Source of the DNA: Pontibacter chinhatensis
GTDB lineage: Bacteria; Bacteroidota; Bacteroidia; Cytophagales; Hymenobacteraceae
Direction: 5' to 3'
Assembly (NCBI RefSeq): GCF_900113285.1
Contig: NZ_FOOT01000004.1
Span: 372,001-436,000 of the forward strand
DNA length: 64,000 nt
In this document: in pieces, positions 15,686 through 24,540 of the stretch
Position numbering within the stretch: position 1 is the first letter of the stretch
Layout of the letters: each line of letters opens with the position of its first letter
The notes under the pieces: model-generated
The model's database searches: none
The model's input: the letters and a program-made list of their open reading frames with translations, nothing else
What the model was told of the DNA's origin: nothing
Position numbers and translations under genes: made by a program

Positions 15686-17713
15686 TCAGTCTCTCTTGGT
15701 CTTGAGCAATTTGCGCAGTTCAGCCAGCTCGTCCCGATACTTGGCAGCCTGCAGGAAGTCCAGGTCTTTGGCGGCTGCCTCCATCTGCTTCTCGGTTTTC
15801 TTGATGAGCTTCTCGAGCTCTTCACGGCCCATCATCTGTATCACTGGCTCTGCCGCAATCGAGACTTCCTCCGGACCCGCGTACATCTTCACCTCTTTCT
15901 TGCGCATGTCGGCCACCGACGTCTGCTCAAAGATCTCGTCCTTCGACTTCAGCACCGTACGCGGCGTGATGCCATGCTCCTCGTTGTAGGCCATCTGCGT
16001 GGCACGGCGGCGGTTGGTCTCGTCCATCGCCCGCTGCATAGAGCCCGTGATACGGTCGGCATACATGATGACTTTGCCCTTTTCGTTTCGGGCGGCTCGG
16101 CCCATGGTCTGTATCAGCGAGCGCTGGTCGCGCAGGAAGCCTTCCTTATCGGCATCCAATATAGCCACCAGGCTTACCTCCGGCAGGTCCAGGCCCTCGC
16201 GCAGCAGGTTTACACCCACCAGCACGTCGATTTCCCCCAAGCGCAGCTCGCGCAGGATCTCCACACGGTCCAGGGCCTTTACCTCGGAGTGCAGGTATTT
16301 TACTTTTATGTTGAGTCGCTCCAGGTACTTGGTCAGTTCTTCGGACATGCGCTTGGTAAGCGTGGTCACCAGCACACGCGCCCCTTCTTTTACGCGCTCG
16401 TCAATCTCATCCAGCAAGTCGTCTACCTGGTTTGTGCTTGGGCGCACCTCTATTTCTGGGTCCAGCAGGCCGGTTGGGCGGATAATCTGCTCTACAATCA
16501 CACCTTCGGATTTCTGTATCTCATAATCTCCGGGCGTGGCGCTCACAAACACCACCTGGTGCATCAGGCTCTCAAACTCGTTGAAGGTAAGCGGACGGTT
16601 GTCCATGGCAGCCGGCAAGCGGAAGCCATACTCTACCAGCGCCACCTTGCGCGAGCGGTCGCCGCCCCACATGGCACGCACCTGCGGCACGGTTACGTGG
16701 CTCTCGTCTATCACCATCAGAAAATCGTCCGGGAAGTAATCGAGCAGGCAGAATGGGCGCGCACCCGGCGCACGGCGGTCGAAGTAGCGGGAGTAGTTCT
16801 CAATGCCGGAGCAGTAGCCCAACTCGCGGATCATCTCCAGGTCGAACTCGGTACGCTCTTTGATGCGCTTGGCCTCTACCGGGCGATCCTCCTTTAGGAA
16901 ATAGTCGTGCTGGGCCACCATATCGAACTGAATCTCCTTAATGGCCTGGTGCAACGTGTCCTTGCCGGTCACGAAAAGGTTGGCCGGGTACAGCGTTACC
17001 GCTTTTTCGTCCGAGAGCTTCTTACCTGAGACCGGATCGATGCGATGAATGGCCTCCAGCTCGTCGCCGAAGAAGTATAAGCGGTAGGCAAAATCCGCGT
17101 AGGCCGGAAAAATGTCCACCGTGTCGCCTTTCACCCGAAATGTTCCACGTGTGAACTCAGCCTCGGTGCGGCTATAGAGAATCTGCACAAACGTATAAAG
17201 CAGGTTGTTGCGGCTATAGCGCTGCCCTGGCGCCAAGTAAACCACGTTCTTGCCAAACTCCTCGGGGTTACCGATACCGTAGATGCACGACACCGACGCC
17301 ACCACTACTATATCGCGGCGGCCCGAGAGCAAAGCCGAGGTAGTATGCAGGCGCAGCTTCTCAATCTCCTCGTTAATGGCCAGGTCTTTCTCGATGAACA
17401 CATCCGAAGAAGCGATGTAAGCTTCCGGCTGGTAGTAGTCGTAGTAGGAGATGAAGTACTCGACGGCGTTATCAGGAAAGAATTGCTTAAACTCACCGTA
17501 CAGCTGCGCGGCCAGCGTTTTGTTGTGACAAAGCACCAGCGTGGGCTTGCCGGTATTGGCAATTACGTTGGCCATGGTAAAGGTTTTACCCGTGCCCGTG
17601 GCACCCAGCAATACCTGTACAGGCTCACCTTTGTTTACACCTTCTGTAAGTTGAGCGATGGCCTTGGGCTGGTCGCCTGTCGGCTGAAACTCAGATGTCA
17701 GTTTAAAATCCAT
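15686..17713 (-). CDS. uvrB: Excinuclease ABC subunit UvrB
   Basis: The 675-residue protein has the full UvrB layout. Walker A is GATGTGKTFT (~38-47) and the beta-hairpin region is YYDYYQPEAY. The helicase motif is VIDESHVTVPQ, motif VI is TMGRAARN, and the C-terminal UVR domain is KQMEAAAKDLDFLQAAKYRDEL. It loads damaged DNA for UvrC after UvrA recognition in nucleotide-excision repair. Length is standard. The gene stands alone. The long frames on the opposite strand are shadows. Only one in-gene iterated heptamer (near 17073) was noted. Confidence 0.98.
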   Translation of the reverse strand: MDFKLTSEFQPTGDQPKAIAQLTEGVNKGEPVQVLLGATGTGKTFTMANVIANTGKPTLVLCHNKTLAAQLYGEFKQFFPDNAVEYFISYYDYYQPEAYIASSDVFIEKDLAINEEIEKLRLHTTSALLSGRRDIVVVASVSCIYGIGNPEEFGKNVVYLAPGQRYSRNNLLYTFVQILYSRTEAEFTRGTFRVKGDTVDIFPAYADFAYRLYFFGDELEAIHRIDPVSGKKLSDEKAVTLYPANLFVTGKDTLHQAIKEIQFDMVAQHDYFLKEDRPVEAKRIKERTEFDLEMIRELGYCSGIENYSRYFDRRAPGARPFCLLDYFPDDFLMVIDESHVTVPQVRAMWGGDRSRKVALVEYGFRLPAAMDNRPLTFNEFESLMHQVVFVSATPGDYEIQKSEGVIVEQIIRPTGLLDPEIEVRPSTNQVDDLLDEIDERVKEGARVLVTTLTKRMSEELTKYLERLNIKVKYLHSEVKALDRVEILRELRLGEIDVLVGVNLLREGLDLPEVSLVAILDADKEGFLRDQRSLIQTMGRAARNEKGKVIMYADRITGSMQRAMDETNRRRATQMAYNEEHGITPRTVLKSKDEIFEQTSVADMRKKEVKMYAGPEEVSIAAEPVIQMMGREELEKLIKKTEKQMEAAAKDLDFLQAAKYRDELAELRKLLKTKRD

Positions 17714-18001
17714 TTGTTGATTTTACGGATTAGTAAAGATAAACTATAACATGTAAACTATACCGTAAGTTTACCTTCTTGCCAATTTATACTTGCCATG
17801 GCACAGCGTGTTACGCCGCGCTTTGCACACGAAAAAAGCCTGTTGCAGAACAACAGGCTTAGTGTACTAAAATTACAGAAAATTCTTCTCCGGAAAGGGT
17901 TTACATGCTCCACGCCATCCACACAAAGTATAGCCAGGCTTTAGAGTATACCCTTTACCATACATAACTTCCAGTGAGCGGTTTAGGTTACGAGTTCCCA
18001 T
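17714..18001. other. Intergenic with one hairpin
   Basis: No gene is seen. A hairpin at 17836-17860 (AAGCCTGTTG-CAGAA-CAACAGGCTT) has an A-run on its left side, so it would terminate minus-strand transcription. Two iterated heptamers are present. The uvrB promoter should lie in the first ~80 bases. Confidence 0.5.
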
Positions 18002-18035
18002 AAAAAAGGCAGCCCGAAATCTCTTCCGGGCTGCC
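18002..18035 (-). terminator. Terminator of the Kelch gene
   Basis: The stem GGCAGCCCG/CGGGCTGCC (18008-18016 with 18027-18035) is flanked by six A on the left, giving U-run termination for the minus-strand gene ending at 18059. Confidence 0.75.
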
Positions 18036-18058
18036 TGTAACTATAATTTTTTTGGTAA

Positions 18059-19066
18059 TTACTCGTTAGCTGTGGTTGGGTTAAGCTTCCACAGGTCGTC
18101 GAAGCGGGTAGCGCCACTGTTGCCAAGGCCGATGTACCCAAACTCTCCAACACCAAAACCAATGGCTCCCATGCGGATGCCTGCCTTGAAGTCACCCAAT
18201 TTGGTCCACTGATCTGCCGCAGGGTCATACTTCCACACATCATTCAGGGGGGCACCGTTGTTACCTCCTACTACATAGCCAAAGTTATGGATGCTGAAGG
18301 TAGCTGCATACGTACGCCCGCTTGGGAAGGCCTGGTTCGGGCGGTCGTCGCTGGTCAACCCTTTCAGGGATTTCCACTGCCCGGTGGCAGGGTCAAACTC
18401 CATCAGGTCTGTCTGGTACAGGCTGTTGTTCTGACCTCCACCGATGTAGCCCTTGCCATTTACCGTGAAAGCAAAACCGTTCAATCGCTTGGCTCCTATC
18501 AGGCCAATCTGCTCCACCCAGGCGCCAGCGGCAGGGTCATACTTCCAGAAGTCTTTCTGATAGTTGCCATCAAAGCCTGCGCCTACATAACCCGCGTTCT
18601 CAAACGACAGAGCAACGGCGCCGTAGCGGCCAGTAGCCGGGTAGTCGGCTATCTGCGTCCATGTCTGGGCAACCGGATCATACTCATAAAAATCCTTAAG
18701 GTAGTTCACACCGTCGTAGCCGGTGCCCACGTAGCCTTTGCCAGCCGCCGAGAAAGCAACAGCGGCGCTGCGCGCATCTCCCGGAAAATCAGGGAGCCTT
18801 ACCCAGTTGTTAATGGCAGGATCGTACATCCAGAAGTCTTTCAGGCGCTTAGTGCCGTCATAACCGGTGCCCACGTATACTTTGCCATCAATGGTAAACG
18901 AGACAGCGCTGTTACGGGCCACACCGGCAAAGTCCGATTGCTTTTGCCAGTTGCCCAGCGCCGGGGCATCGTCTTTGGTTTCCGTGTCGCAGGAGGAGAG
19001 CAGGCCCACCGATAGCAGCAGGGCCATCAGCATAAACAGGCGGGTGGATTTAAACTGTTTTTTCAT
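18059..19066 (-). CDS. Kelch-repeat beta-propeller lipoprotein
   Basis: The 335-residue product has a lipoprotein signal (lipobox LLSSCDTE). About six Kelch-type blades follow, each with a Gly-Tyr-Gly-Thr/Ala-Gly-Tyr/Phe-Asp stretch and a paired WxxYDP (KVYVGTGYDGTKRLKDFWMYDP, KGYVGTGYDGVNYLKDFYEYDP). It is probably surface or periplasm facing and protein or glycan binding; no ligand can be named. It follows the DUF4270 lipoprotein by 9 bases, a pairing I regard as typical in Bacteroidota. Confidence 0.88.
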   Translation of the reverse strand: MKKQFKSTRLFMLMALLLSVGLLSSCDTETKDDAPALGNWQKQSDFAGVARNSAVSFTIDGKVYVGTGYDGTKRLKDFWMYDPAINNWVRLPDFPGDARSAAVAFSAAGKGYVGTGYDGVNYLKDFYEYDPVAQTWTQIADYPATGRYGAVALSFENAGYVGAGFDGNYQKDFWKYDPAAGAWVEQIGLIGAKRLNGFAFTVNGKGYIGGGQNNSLYQTDLMEFDPATGQWKSLKGLTSDDRPNQAFPSGRTYAATFSIHNFGYVVGGNNGAPLNDVWKYDPAADQWTKLGDFKAGIRMGAIGFGVGEFGYIGLGNSGATRFDDLWKLNPTTANE

Positions 19067-19075
19067 AGTTGTAGG

Positions 19076-20476
19076 TTATTGGATAGTAGTATAGTAGATG
19101 CGGAGGCGTACACTTTTAATAGCAGAGTTTGGGGCACCCACCACCAGACGGCTCACACCACCCTGCACTTCAGCGGCAGTCGGGGCCAGGAACAGCGGCT
19201 TATCCAGTGTCCTTCCATCTTTCAGCCTGTTGATCAGGTACTCTGTAATCGAGAACTCATAACGGCCATCCGTAGCGGTTTCGCTGGACTTGATAAAGTT
19301 GGAGGTCAGCAACTGCGGACTTCTTGGATCAGGATACTCCATAGGGAGCGGCGAGTACTGCACATTGTTTCCAGCTGTTTGGTACAGCCCCATCGAGGCT
19401 GGCACTGGGAACGGGTAAGTGGTAGAAGCGCCTCTGAAAGGCTCTACAACCAGCGTGGCTTTGTTGATGAGTTCCGGACGCACAATCTCACGCAGCTTAT
19501 CCAGGTGCGGAATGTCTATCCGGATAAAGAGACCCGTGCCACTCTGGGCTACAGCGATTTCACCGGCCTGGCTTGCTGGCAGCTCTTTAGCATTTTGAAG
19601 CCCTTCCAGCGGGGTGCCTGTATAGTCTCCCTCATACCGGTTATACTGCAGCGGCGCGTTTGCCAGCGGGAAATCCATTGTTTTTACCGTTCTGGCGCCT
19701 CCTGAGGCGGAAGGCTCAGAAAAGTATAGCCTCACAATGGCGCCCGAAGTAGGGAAGCCAATAACGGCGTTACCTGCAGTAGACGTAATGGCCAGTCCTT
19801 TGAAGTACGCCACAAAGTTAGCCACGTCCTTTATCTTCTCGTCGCCGGCCTTGTGCAGGTCGAACCACCTTTTGCCAAGATCATCGCTCATGTCAATGTT
19901 CAGGGTATCTTTCCGAACAGGCCTTGGCGCGAACGTATATGTAGCCAGCGGCTCTGGCTGCAGGGTTGCTTTGGTGGTATTGTAAAGGGCAGCGTTCTGG
20001 TAGAAGTATGAGTTAGGCTCCTCCTGCGGCACAGTGGGCGGCAGAGCGCGTGCCGTCAGTGCGGAGGTAAGCTCGTGTATGCTTAGCGTCAGGCTCTGCG
20101 TGGTGTCGCCGTAGTAATAGCCTGAAGTGGGCAAGTGCAGCTTTATGGAATCATAAGCCGCCTCTGCGTTGAGGGTTGGCAGCGCCGACGGCCCAACCTG
20201 AAAATAAGTGGAGGCGCGCAGGGTGCCGGTTTGCGGGGTAGTATACTGCCCCACAATCATACTTCCTCTGCCGGAGGTGGCGATTGAGTCTGCTTTTACA
20301 GTAGTCAGGTTTAGGGTAAGCGTGTCCACGAAGGTACCTGACACGTTATCCTCAACCAGCTCCAGGCCCAGTTCGTTCGGGTCCTCGCAAGAGGCCAGCA
20401 ACAGCACAGCGCCCAGGCAGTAAAGCAGGTGATTAAACTTTTTCCTGAAAAGGGATTTTTTTGTAGGGAATTGCAT
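19076..20476 (-). CDS. DUF4270 family lipoprotein
   Basis: From the ATG at 20476 the product has 466 residues: a basic signal region (MQFPTKKSLFRKKFNHLLY), lipobox LLASCEDP, then the DUF4270 opening NELGLELV and a beta-rich body with AAYDSIKLHLPTSGYYYGD and the conserved C-terminal LVVGAPNSAIKSVRLRIYYT. Function is unknown; the family is an exported Bacteroidota lipoprotein. Eleven upstream codons in the open frame were trimmed because they precede the natural signal peptide. It is co-transcribed with the Kelch gene. Confidence 0.82.
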   Translation of the reverse strand: MQFPTKKSLFRKKFNHLLYCLGAVLLLASCEDPNELGLELVEDNVSGTFVDTLTLNLTTVKADSIATSGRGSMIVGQYTTPQTGTLRASTYFQVGPSALPTLNAEAAYDSIKLHLPTSGYYYGDTTQSLTLSIHELTSALTARALPPTVPQEEPNSYFYQNAALYNTTKATLQPEPLATYTFAPRPVRKDTLNIDMSDDLGKRWFDLHKAGDEKIKDVANFVAYFKGLAITSTAGNAVIGFPTSGAIVRLYFSEPSASGGARTVKTMDFPLANAPLQYNRYEGDYTGTPLEGLQNAKELPASQAGEIAVAQSGTGLFIRIDIPHLDKLREIVRPELINKATLVVEPFRGASTTYPFPVPASMGLYQTAGNNVQYSPLPMEYPDPRSPQLLTSNFIKSSETATDGRYEFSITEYLINRLKDGRTLDKPLFLAPTAAEVQGGVSRLVVGAPNSAIKSVRLRIYYTTIQ

Positions 20477-20746
20477 ATGAAAATGACCTTGAAAACAGGT
20501 TTTCCTCAAATGAGCAGAGGCGGCCTTTTTGTGCTTGCCTCACCTGGCCTTGAAGAGAAACATCGTGTAAAGATTCCTTTTGAAACCGTAGCCACGAGGC
20601 TACAATTAATTCAGCTTCAAATATAACACTAAATTTTTCTTCATCAGAAAGATATTACCTCCTGTAAACTGCAAACACAGCAGAATATTGTGCTGTAAAG
20701 CAGCGCTTGCCAGCCGCAGCGAAATCGCAACCTGTTGGGGAAACAA

Positions 20747-20767
20747 AAGGCCTGCCAAGCAGGCCTT
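20747..20767 (-). terminator. Short GC-rich terminator
   Basis: AAGGCCTGC-CAA-GCAGGCCTT is a perfect 9-bp stem about 53 bases downstream of the minus-strand lipoprotein gene ending at 20821. Confidence 0.6.
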
Positions 20768-20820
20768 CTGATTTTTCACCTTATTTAATCGATCACATTA
20801 CACTTATTCACTTCACATTA

Positions 20821-21195
20821 TTAACTGGCCCCGGGCTCGCTGCAAACACCTGCCACACGCACAGGTGGGTACAGCATCGCGTTGGCGGTGCAGCGTGGGC
20901 CGTCGGAGCCGTTCAGCTCCAGGCGCAGGCTCACCTTCTGACCGGGCTGCCTGTACTGCTCTGGCAGGTTGCTGGTCGTAACATAGCCGCCATGCAGCTG
21001 TCCTACATAGCTCCCGGCCTTGGTGGCCACATCCTCGGTGTCATCCTCCAGCTTAAGTATAAACCAGCCGGGTGCGCAGTCCTGGGCTACCACCTCTGCC
21101 ATGGTGCAGGCCGGCACCGGCGCTGTTTTGTTGCAGCCCGATACCATCAGCGCAAGGCAAAGGTAAAGTAAGATGATGCAGCCGATGGTTTTCAT
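20821..21195 (-). CDS. Small lipoprotein, unknown function
   Basis: The 124-residue product has a clear lipoprotein signal (MKTIGCIILLYLCLALMV, lipobox VSGCNK). Four or more further Cys (PACTMAEVVAQDCAPGW, PRCTANAM, AGVCSEP) could form two disulphides in the periplasm. No family is recognised. A terminator follows it. Confidence 0.6.
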   Translation of the reverse strand: MKTIGCIILLYLCLALMVSGCNKTAPVPACTMAEVVAQDCAPGWFILKLEDDTEDVATKAGSYVGQLHGGYVTTSNLPEQYRQPGQKVSLRLELNGSDGPRCTANAMLYPPVRVAGVCSEPGAS

Positions 21196-21279
21196 ATTGA
21201 TACGTAGGGACGATGAGTACTTAGCTGCCTCTTTGCGGGAGGCAGTACTGATTCATAGCTCAGAATATGGCACTGATTG

Positions 21280-21384
21280 TTAGAGTATAGCCAGGATTAG
21301 AAGCACCAGCAGCAGGTACCACCCGTACAGGTTCTCTTGAGCCGCAAACAGGAGTAGTTCAAATATGTCCAGCAGTGGCTTCAT
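21280..21384 (-). CDS. Putative 34-aa membrane miniprotein
   Basis: An ATG at 21384 opens 34 codons (MKPLLDIFELLLFAAQENLY then GWYLLLVLLILAIL) ending TAA at 21280. The second half is a single hydrophobic helix. It lies 80 bases after the anti-sigma/barrel gene on the same strand. No homologue is known to me and chance is possible, so confidence is low. Confidence 0.35.
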   Translation of the reverse strand: MKPLLDIFELLLFAAQENLYGWYLLLVLLILAIL

Positions 21385-21464
21385 AGGCGGCAGCTTTTAT
21401 CCTTCTACAATATAATGACCCCTAAACAGCGTCGAGCGTTGCAGGCTCCCGAAGAAAATTATAC

Positions 21465-23126
21465 TTACCTGCGGCCAGCGCCCAGCTCGTAATTTAGCGC
21501 CATGTTGATGCCAATGGTGTACGGCTTGCCTTGCGGTGCCTGGGCTTTGTCTGAGCCCGTAAGCAGCGTATCGAAGTATGCCCTGTACTCCGGACCGATG
21601 GCCACGGACAGGTTATTGGAGAGCCGCTTGCCCACACCGGCTGTCGCATTGCCGGACCATTGCAGTTTCCGGAACGGGGAGTTCTCATCGTTCAGGCCGT
21701 AGTCAATATCCTTTACCTCAGCCGAGGAAGCAATCACAGAGGTTTGCAGCAGAATATTGGCCGCCACGCCTCCTCCGGCGTACCAGAACCAGTCCTTGCC
21801 CAGATTGCCCTCGTATTGCGCCCCAACTGGCACGGTGAGGTGACGGTAACGGTAGGTGACATTAAATTCATCGGTTTTGGCCAGGCTGAGCGAGTCGGAG
21901 GCATAGTTGCTGCTGAGTGTCGGCACGAAAACGGTACTCTCCGCCGACGCCTTTCCCTGTCTTGAGCCTGGGTTGCGCCAGAACTGCTGCATCACGTAGC
22001 TCGACTTGGAACGGGCTGTACTTTGCATAAAGCCCAAACCGCCCAGCAGCTTCCATTTCTTCCCGACTCTCATACCTGCCTTCACCTCCACGCCGAACGA
22101 GAAGCCCGGCTCCATTTCCTGGTCATGCTCCTCGCGGGCCTCATCCATCAGGCGTGAAGATTGCTCCATGGCTGTAGACGGTGCAAGGGATGCAAAGCTG
22201 GTTACTGGCCCCATTGTTTGGGCGGGGGAACTAATGTTCTGCTCGAAATAACTAGGAGCGTAAGCCATGCCCAGCGACCACCTTCCTCCGGCGCTTGTGC
22301 CCTGCTCCGGTTCGGAAACCCCGACAGCTGCCAGCGCTTTGTTATCAGACTTATAAGTTTGCAGCACAGATTCCTGCTCTTTCCGAATTTGCTTCATGCG
22401 GCTGATCACGGCCTCGTTCAAGGCTCTAAAATCATCAGCAGGATTTGGTGCAGCCTCCGCGAAGCCTTGATTTCTACCTGAAGACACGAGGCCGCCAGTG
22501 GAGTTTGATCTGTCAAGAAAAGTGGCATTTATACTTCCTGCACTTATGGCGCGGCTCAGGTTTATACTTTGCCTGTTTCCGTTGTGCTGGCTTGTGGCGG
22601 TATACTTTCCTGCTGGCTGGCTGTACCAGGCTCCCGGCGCTGTTGTTTCTGCCTTAGCCATACTTTCAGGCTCTGTCGCTATTGTAGTTGCTTCTGCCAC
22701 AGGGGCAGCAGAGGCGATTGGCCGCGATGCCGGTTTCTGGCGGGGCTGTTCTTCCTGCGGCCTTACAGCTGCCTGCATGGCGGCGGCAATGGCTTCGTCT
22801 GGGGCCGCGGTTTCTGCTGCCTTTTGGGTTGGCTCAACAGCGGCGATGCCCTGCATTTGAGGCTGTGCTCCGGCTACCGGACTGTCAGGTTGTCCGCCGA
22901 AGTAGTAGGCGGCAAATCCGCCCGCCACAAGCAGCAGGGTGATACAGGCAGCGGCCAGCTGCCTGTAAAACAACATCCCTCGTTTATATTGTCCGTTTTC
23001 CTGTACCGTCAGGCTATGGTCAATGCGTGCCCATAGGTCTGCTGACGGAGAGGCCTCAGCGTCCTGCAGGCGACGGCGAAACTCTTCCTCAAAGTTTCCT
23101 CGCTTATGGTTAGTTGCTGATGACAT
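21465..23126 (-). CDS. Anti-sigma-like membrane protein with C-terminal outer-membrane-type beta-barrel domain
   Basis: The 553-residue product starts with a cytoplasmic segment typical of anti-sigma partners (FEEEFRRRLQDAEASPSADLWARI). A single hydrophobic helix follows near residues 55-75 (LAAACITLLLVAGGFAAYYF), then a long Ala/Pro/Glu/Ser-rich linker. Residues ~275-553 form a beta-rich domain like porin-family barrels (WSLGMAYAPSYFEQ, GVEVKAGMRVGKKWKLLGGLGF, GAQYEGNLGKDWFWYAGGG, ending MALNYELGAGRR). The gene start overlaps the end of the ECF sigma gene by 17 bases, so the two are coupled. It probably sequesters the sigma factor in response to an envelope signal. Confidence 0.78.
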   Translation of the reverse strand: MSSATNHKRGNFEEEFRRRLQDAEASPSADLWARIDHSLTVQENGQYKRGMLFYRQLAAACITLLLVAGGFAAYYFGGQPDSPVAGAQPQMQGIAAVEPTQKAAETAAPDEAIAAAMQAAVRPQEEQPRQKPASRPIASAAPVAEATTIATEPESMAKAETTAPGAWYSQPAGKYTATSQHNGNRQSINLSRAISAGSINATFLDRSNSTGGLVSSGRNQGFAEAAPNPADDFRALNEAVISRMKQIRKEQESVLQTYKSDNKALAAVGVSEPEQGTSAGGRWSLGMAYAPSYFEQNISSPAQTMGPVTSFASLAPSTAMEQSSRLMDEAREEHDQEMEPGFSFGVEVKAGMRVGKKWKLLGGLGFMQSTARSKSSYVMQQFWRNPGSRQGKASAESTVFVPTLSSNYASDSLSLAKTDEFNVTYRYRHLTVPVGAQYEGNLGKDWFWYAGGGVAANILLQTSVIASSAEVKDIDYGLNDENSPFRKLQWSGNATAGVGKRLSNNLSVAIGPEYRAYFDTLLTGSDKAQAPQGKPYTIGINMALNYELGAGRR

Positions 23127-23688
23127 GTTCCTTAACTTTTTGCTCCTGCCGCAGCAGCATACCCTGTAGTATGGCCCTGGCTCGTGAGTATTGTGACTTA
23201 GAAGTTCCCTCTGAAATGCCCAGCATCTCCCCTATCTCCTTATGGTTGTAGCCCTCAATGGCGTACAGGTTAAACACCATACGGTAGCGGGGAGCCAGGC
23301 TCTGGATCATGCCCATCAGTTCGCTCATCGTGTAGCCGCTCAGGCTTACGTCTTCAGCGCTAATGTTGGCCACTTCCTCTGCTTCATGCGACACCGTCAG
23401 CAACTGCTTGCTGCGCAGGTGCTTCAGGGCGGTGTTTATCACGATGCGGCGGATCCAGAACTCAAGCGGACAATCCTTTTTAAAGCTGCCAATATGGTTG
23501 AACACCTTCACGAAGGCGTCCTGCATGATATCCTCAGCTTCAAAGGTGGTGGGGGCGTAACGCAGGCAGACAGCCATCATCTTCTTTGAGTATAGGTCAT
23601 AGAGCAGACGCTGCATATCGCGCTTGCCTGCGATGCACCCCTCTATGAGTTTATCCTCGTCCGACTTTGGTTTTGTAAAAAGCTTCAA
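23110..23688 (-). CDS. ECF-type RNA polymerase sigma factor
   Basis: The 192-residue product has region 2 (DLYSKKMMAVCLRYAPTTFE with EDIMQDAFVKVFNHIGSFK and FWIRRIVINTALKHLR) and region 4 (LAPRYRMVFNLYAIEGYNHK then EIGEMLGISEGTSKSQYSRA). No region 1.1 or 3 is present, as expected for sigma-70 ECF factors. It would direct core polymerase to envelope or stress genes and is held by the protein encoded by the overlapping downstream gene. Target promoters are not evident in this window. Confidence 0.93.
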   Translation of the reverse strand: MKLFTKPKSDEDKLIEGCIAGKRDMQRLLYDLYSKKMMAVCLRYAPTTFEAEDIMQDAFVKVFNHIGSFKKDCPLEFWIRRIVINTALKHLRSKQLLTVSHEAEEVANISAEDVSLSGYTMSELMGMIQSLAPRYRMVFNLYAIEGYNHKEIGEMLGISEGTSKSQYSRARAILQGMLLRQEQKVKEHVISN

Positions 23689-23950
23689 GCGCGCCTTGCT
23701 TACGTTTCCTTTTCTCTATGATTCCTGCCGCGCGGGTATGGTTGCAAGCAGGTTAAAATATTTTTCGGGGGCAGGCAAGCCCCTGACAGAGACCTGCTTT
23801 GCGGATCTAAAGATAGGAAAATCCTGCAGGAGCATCAGCAACGCCTGCTATGTTTATACCAGATTTTACCAAACAAAATACTATCCGGCACGCAGCAGGC
23901 AGATGTATACTTTAGCAAGTGCCGTAAAAAGTATAGGCACCTAAAAAAGT
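23689..23950. other. Intergenic, promoter region of the sigma operon
   Basis: No gene is seen in these ~260 bases. Two iterated heptamers lie at about 23906 and 23932. The sigma-factor promoter should be in the first ~100 bases. Confidence 0.4.
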
Positions 23951-23973
23951 AAAGCCTCCCGGGGAGGGAGGCT
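23951..23973 (-). terminator. Terminator of the DUF1232 gene
   Basis: AGCCTCCC-GGGGA-GGGAGGCT is a perfect 8-bp stem with an A-run on the left, about 70 bases past the minus-strand stop at 24045. Confidence 0.65.
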
Positions 23974-24044
23974 CTCTTCTTTCGCAGCAAGCTTTTGTAG
24001 TGTTGTAAATCATCTTAAACCTCGCTCAAAAGATCTTTGGTGTC

Positions 24045-24437
24045 TTAGTAAGGCATTTTAATATAAAGCAGCTTGTAGCAAAGTATGGCTATTACCGTCA
24101 ACAATAAAATCCAGGTATAACTGATGGCTCTTAACGCCAGTACAGATTCATTCATGTCCTCTATGGCGTTCAGCCTTGCCTCGTCCCACACTTTTTCGGG
24201 CAACAGCCTGTACGAAGCGGTCAGTCCCACTGCTACGATGACCACGTCATCCAGGTAACCGAAAACCGGCACCAGGTCGGGCAGCAGGTCCAGCGGGCTT
24301 ACTGCATATACCAGGGATAAAGCCAAGAGCACTCTCACATACCACTTCACGCGCGCATCGCGATAAGCCAGGTACAACGCGTAAATTTCAGTATGGAATA
24401 GGTGTGCTTTTTGTTTAAGGGTGTATAAGTGCGTCAT
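24045..24437 (-). CDS. DUF1232 (YkvA-like) membrane protein
   Basis: From the ATG at 24437 the product has 130 residues. The DUF1232 signature is clear: VYAVSPLDLLPDLVPVFGYL followed by DDVVIVAVGL, then a C-terminal hydrophobic helix (YTWILLLTVIAILCYKLLY). Family members are small membrane proteins of unknown role. Twelve upstream codons in the open frame were excluded because MTHLYTLKQKAH fits the family start better. Confidence 0.82.
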   Translation of the reverse strand: MTHLYTLKQKAHLFHTEIYALYLAYRDARVKWYVRVLLALSLVYAVSPLDLLPDLVPVFGYLDDVVIVAVGLTASYRLLPEKVWDEARLNAIEDMNESVLALRAISYTWILLLTVIAILCYKLLYIKMPY

Positions 24438-24540
24438 GCAGTAGGGTTTAAGTGCTTCACTACTTAAACGCATTTAACACAGGGTAAAGTTGCAGTGCAA
24501 GAGGCTTTTCTTGCATGCCTAGTAATTGTATAACAAAATA

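Noticed and set aside
15974-16897. 307-codon plus-strand frame inside uvrB
   Set aside because: It is antisense to an unmistakable UvrB; the predicted protein has no domain and skewed His/Gln/Leu content.
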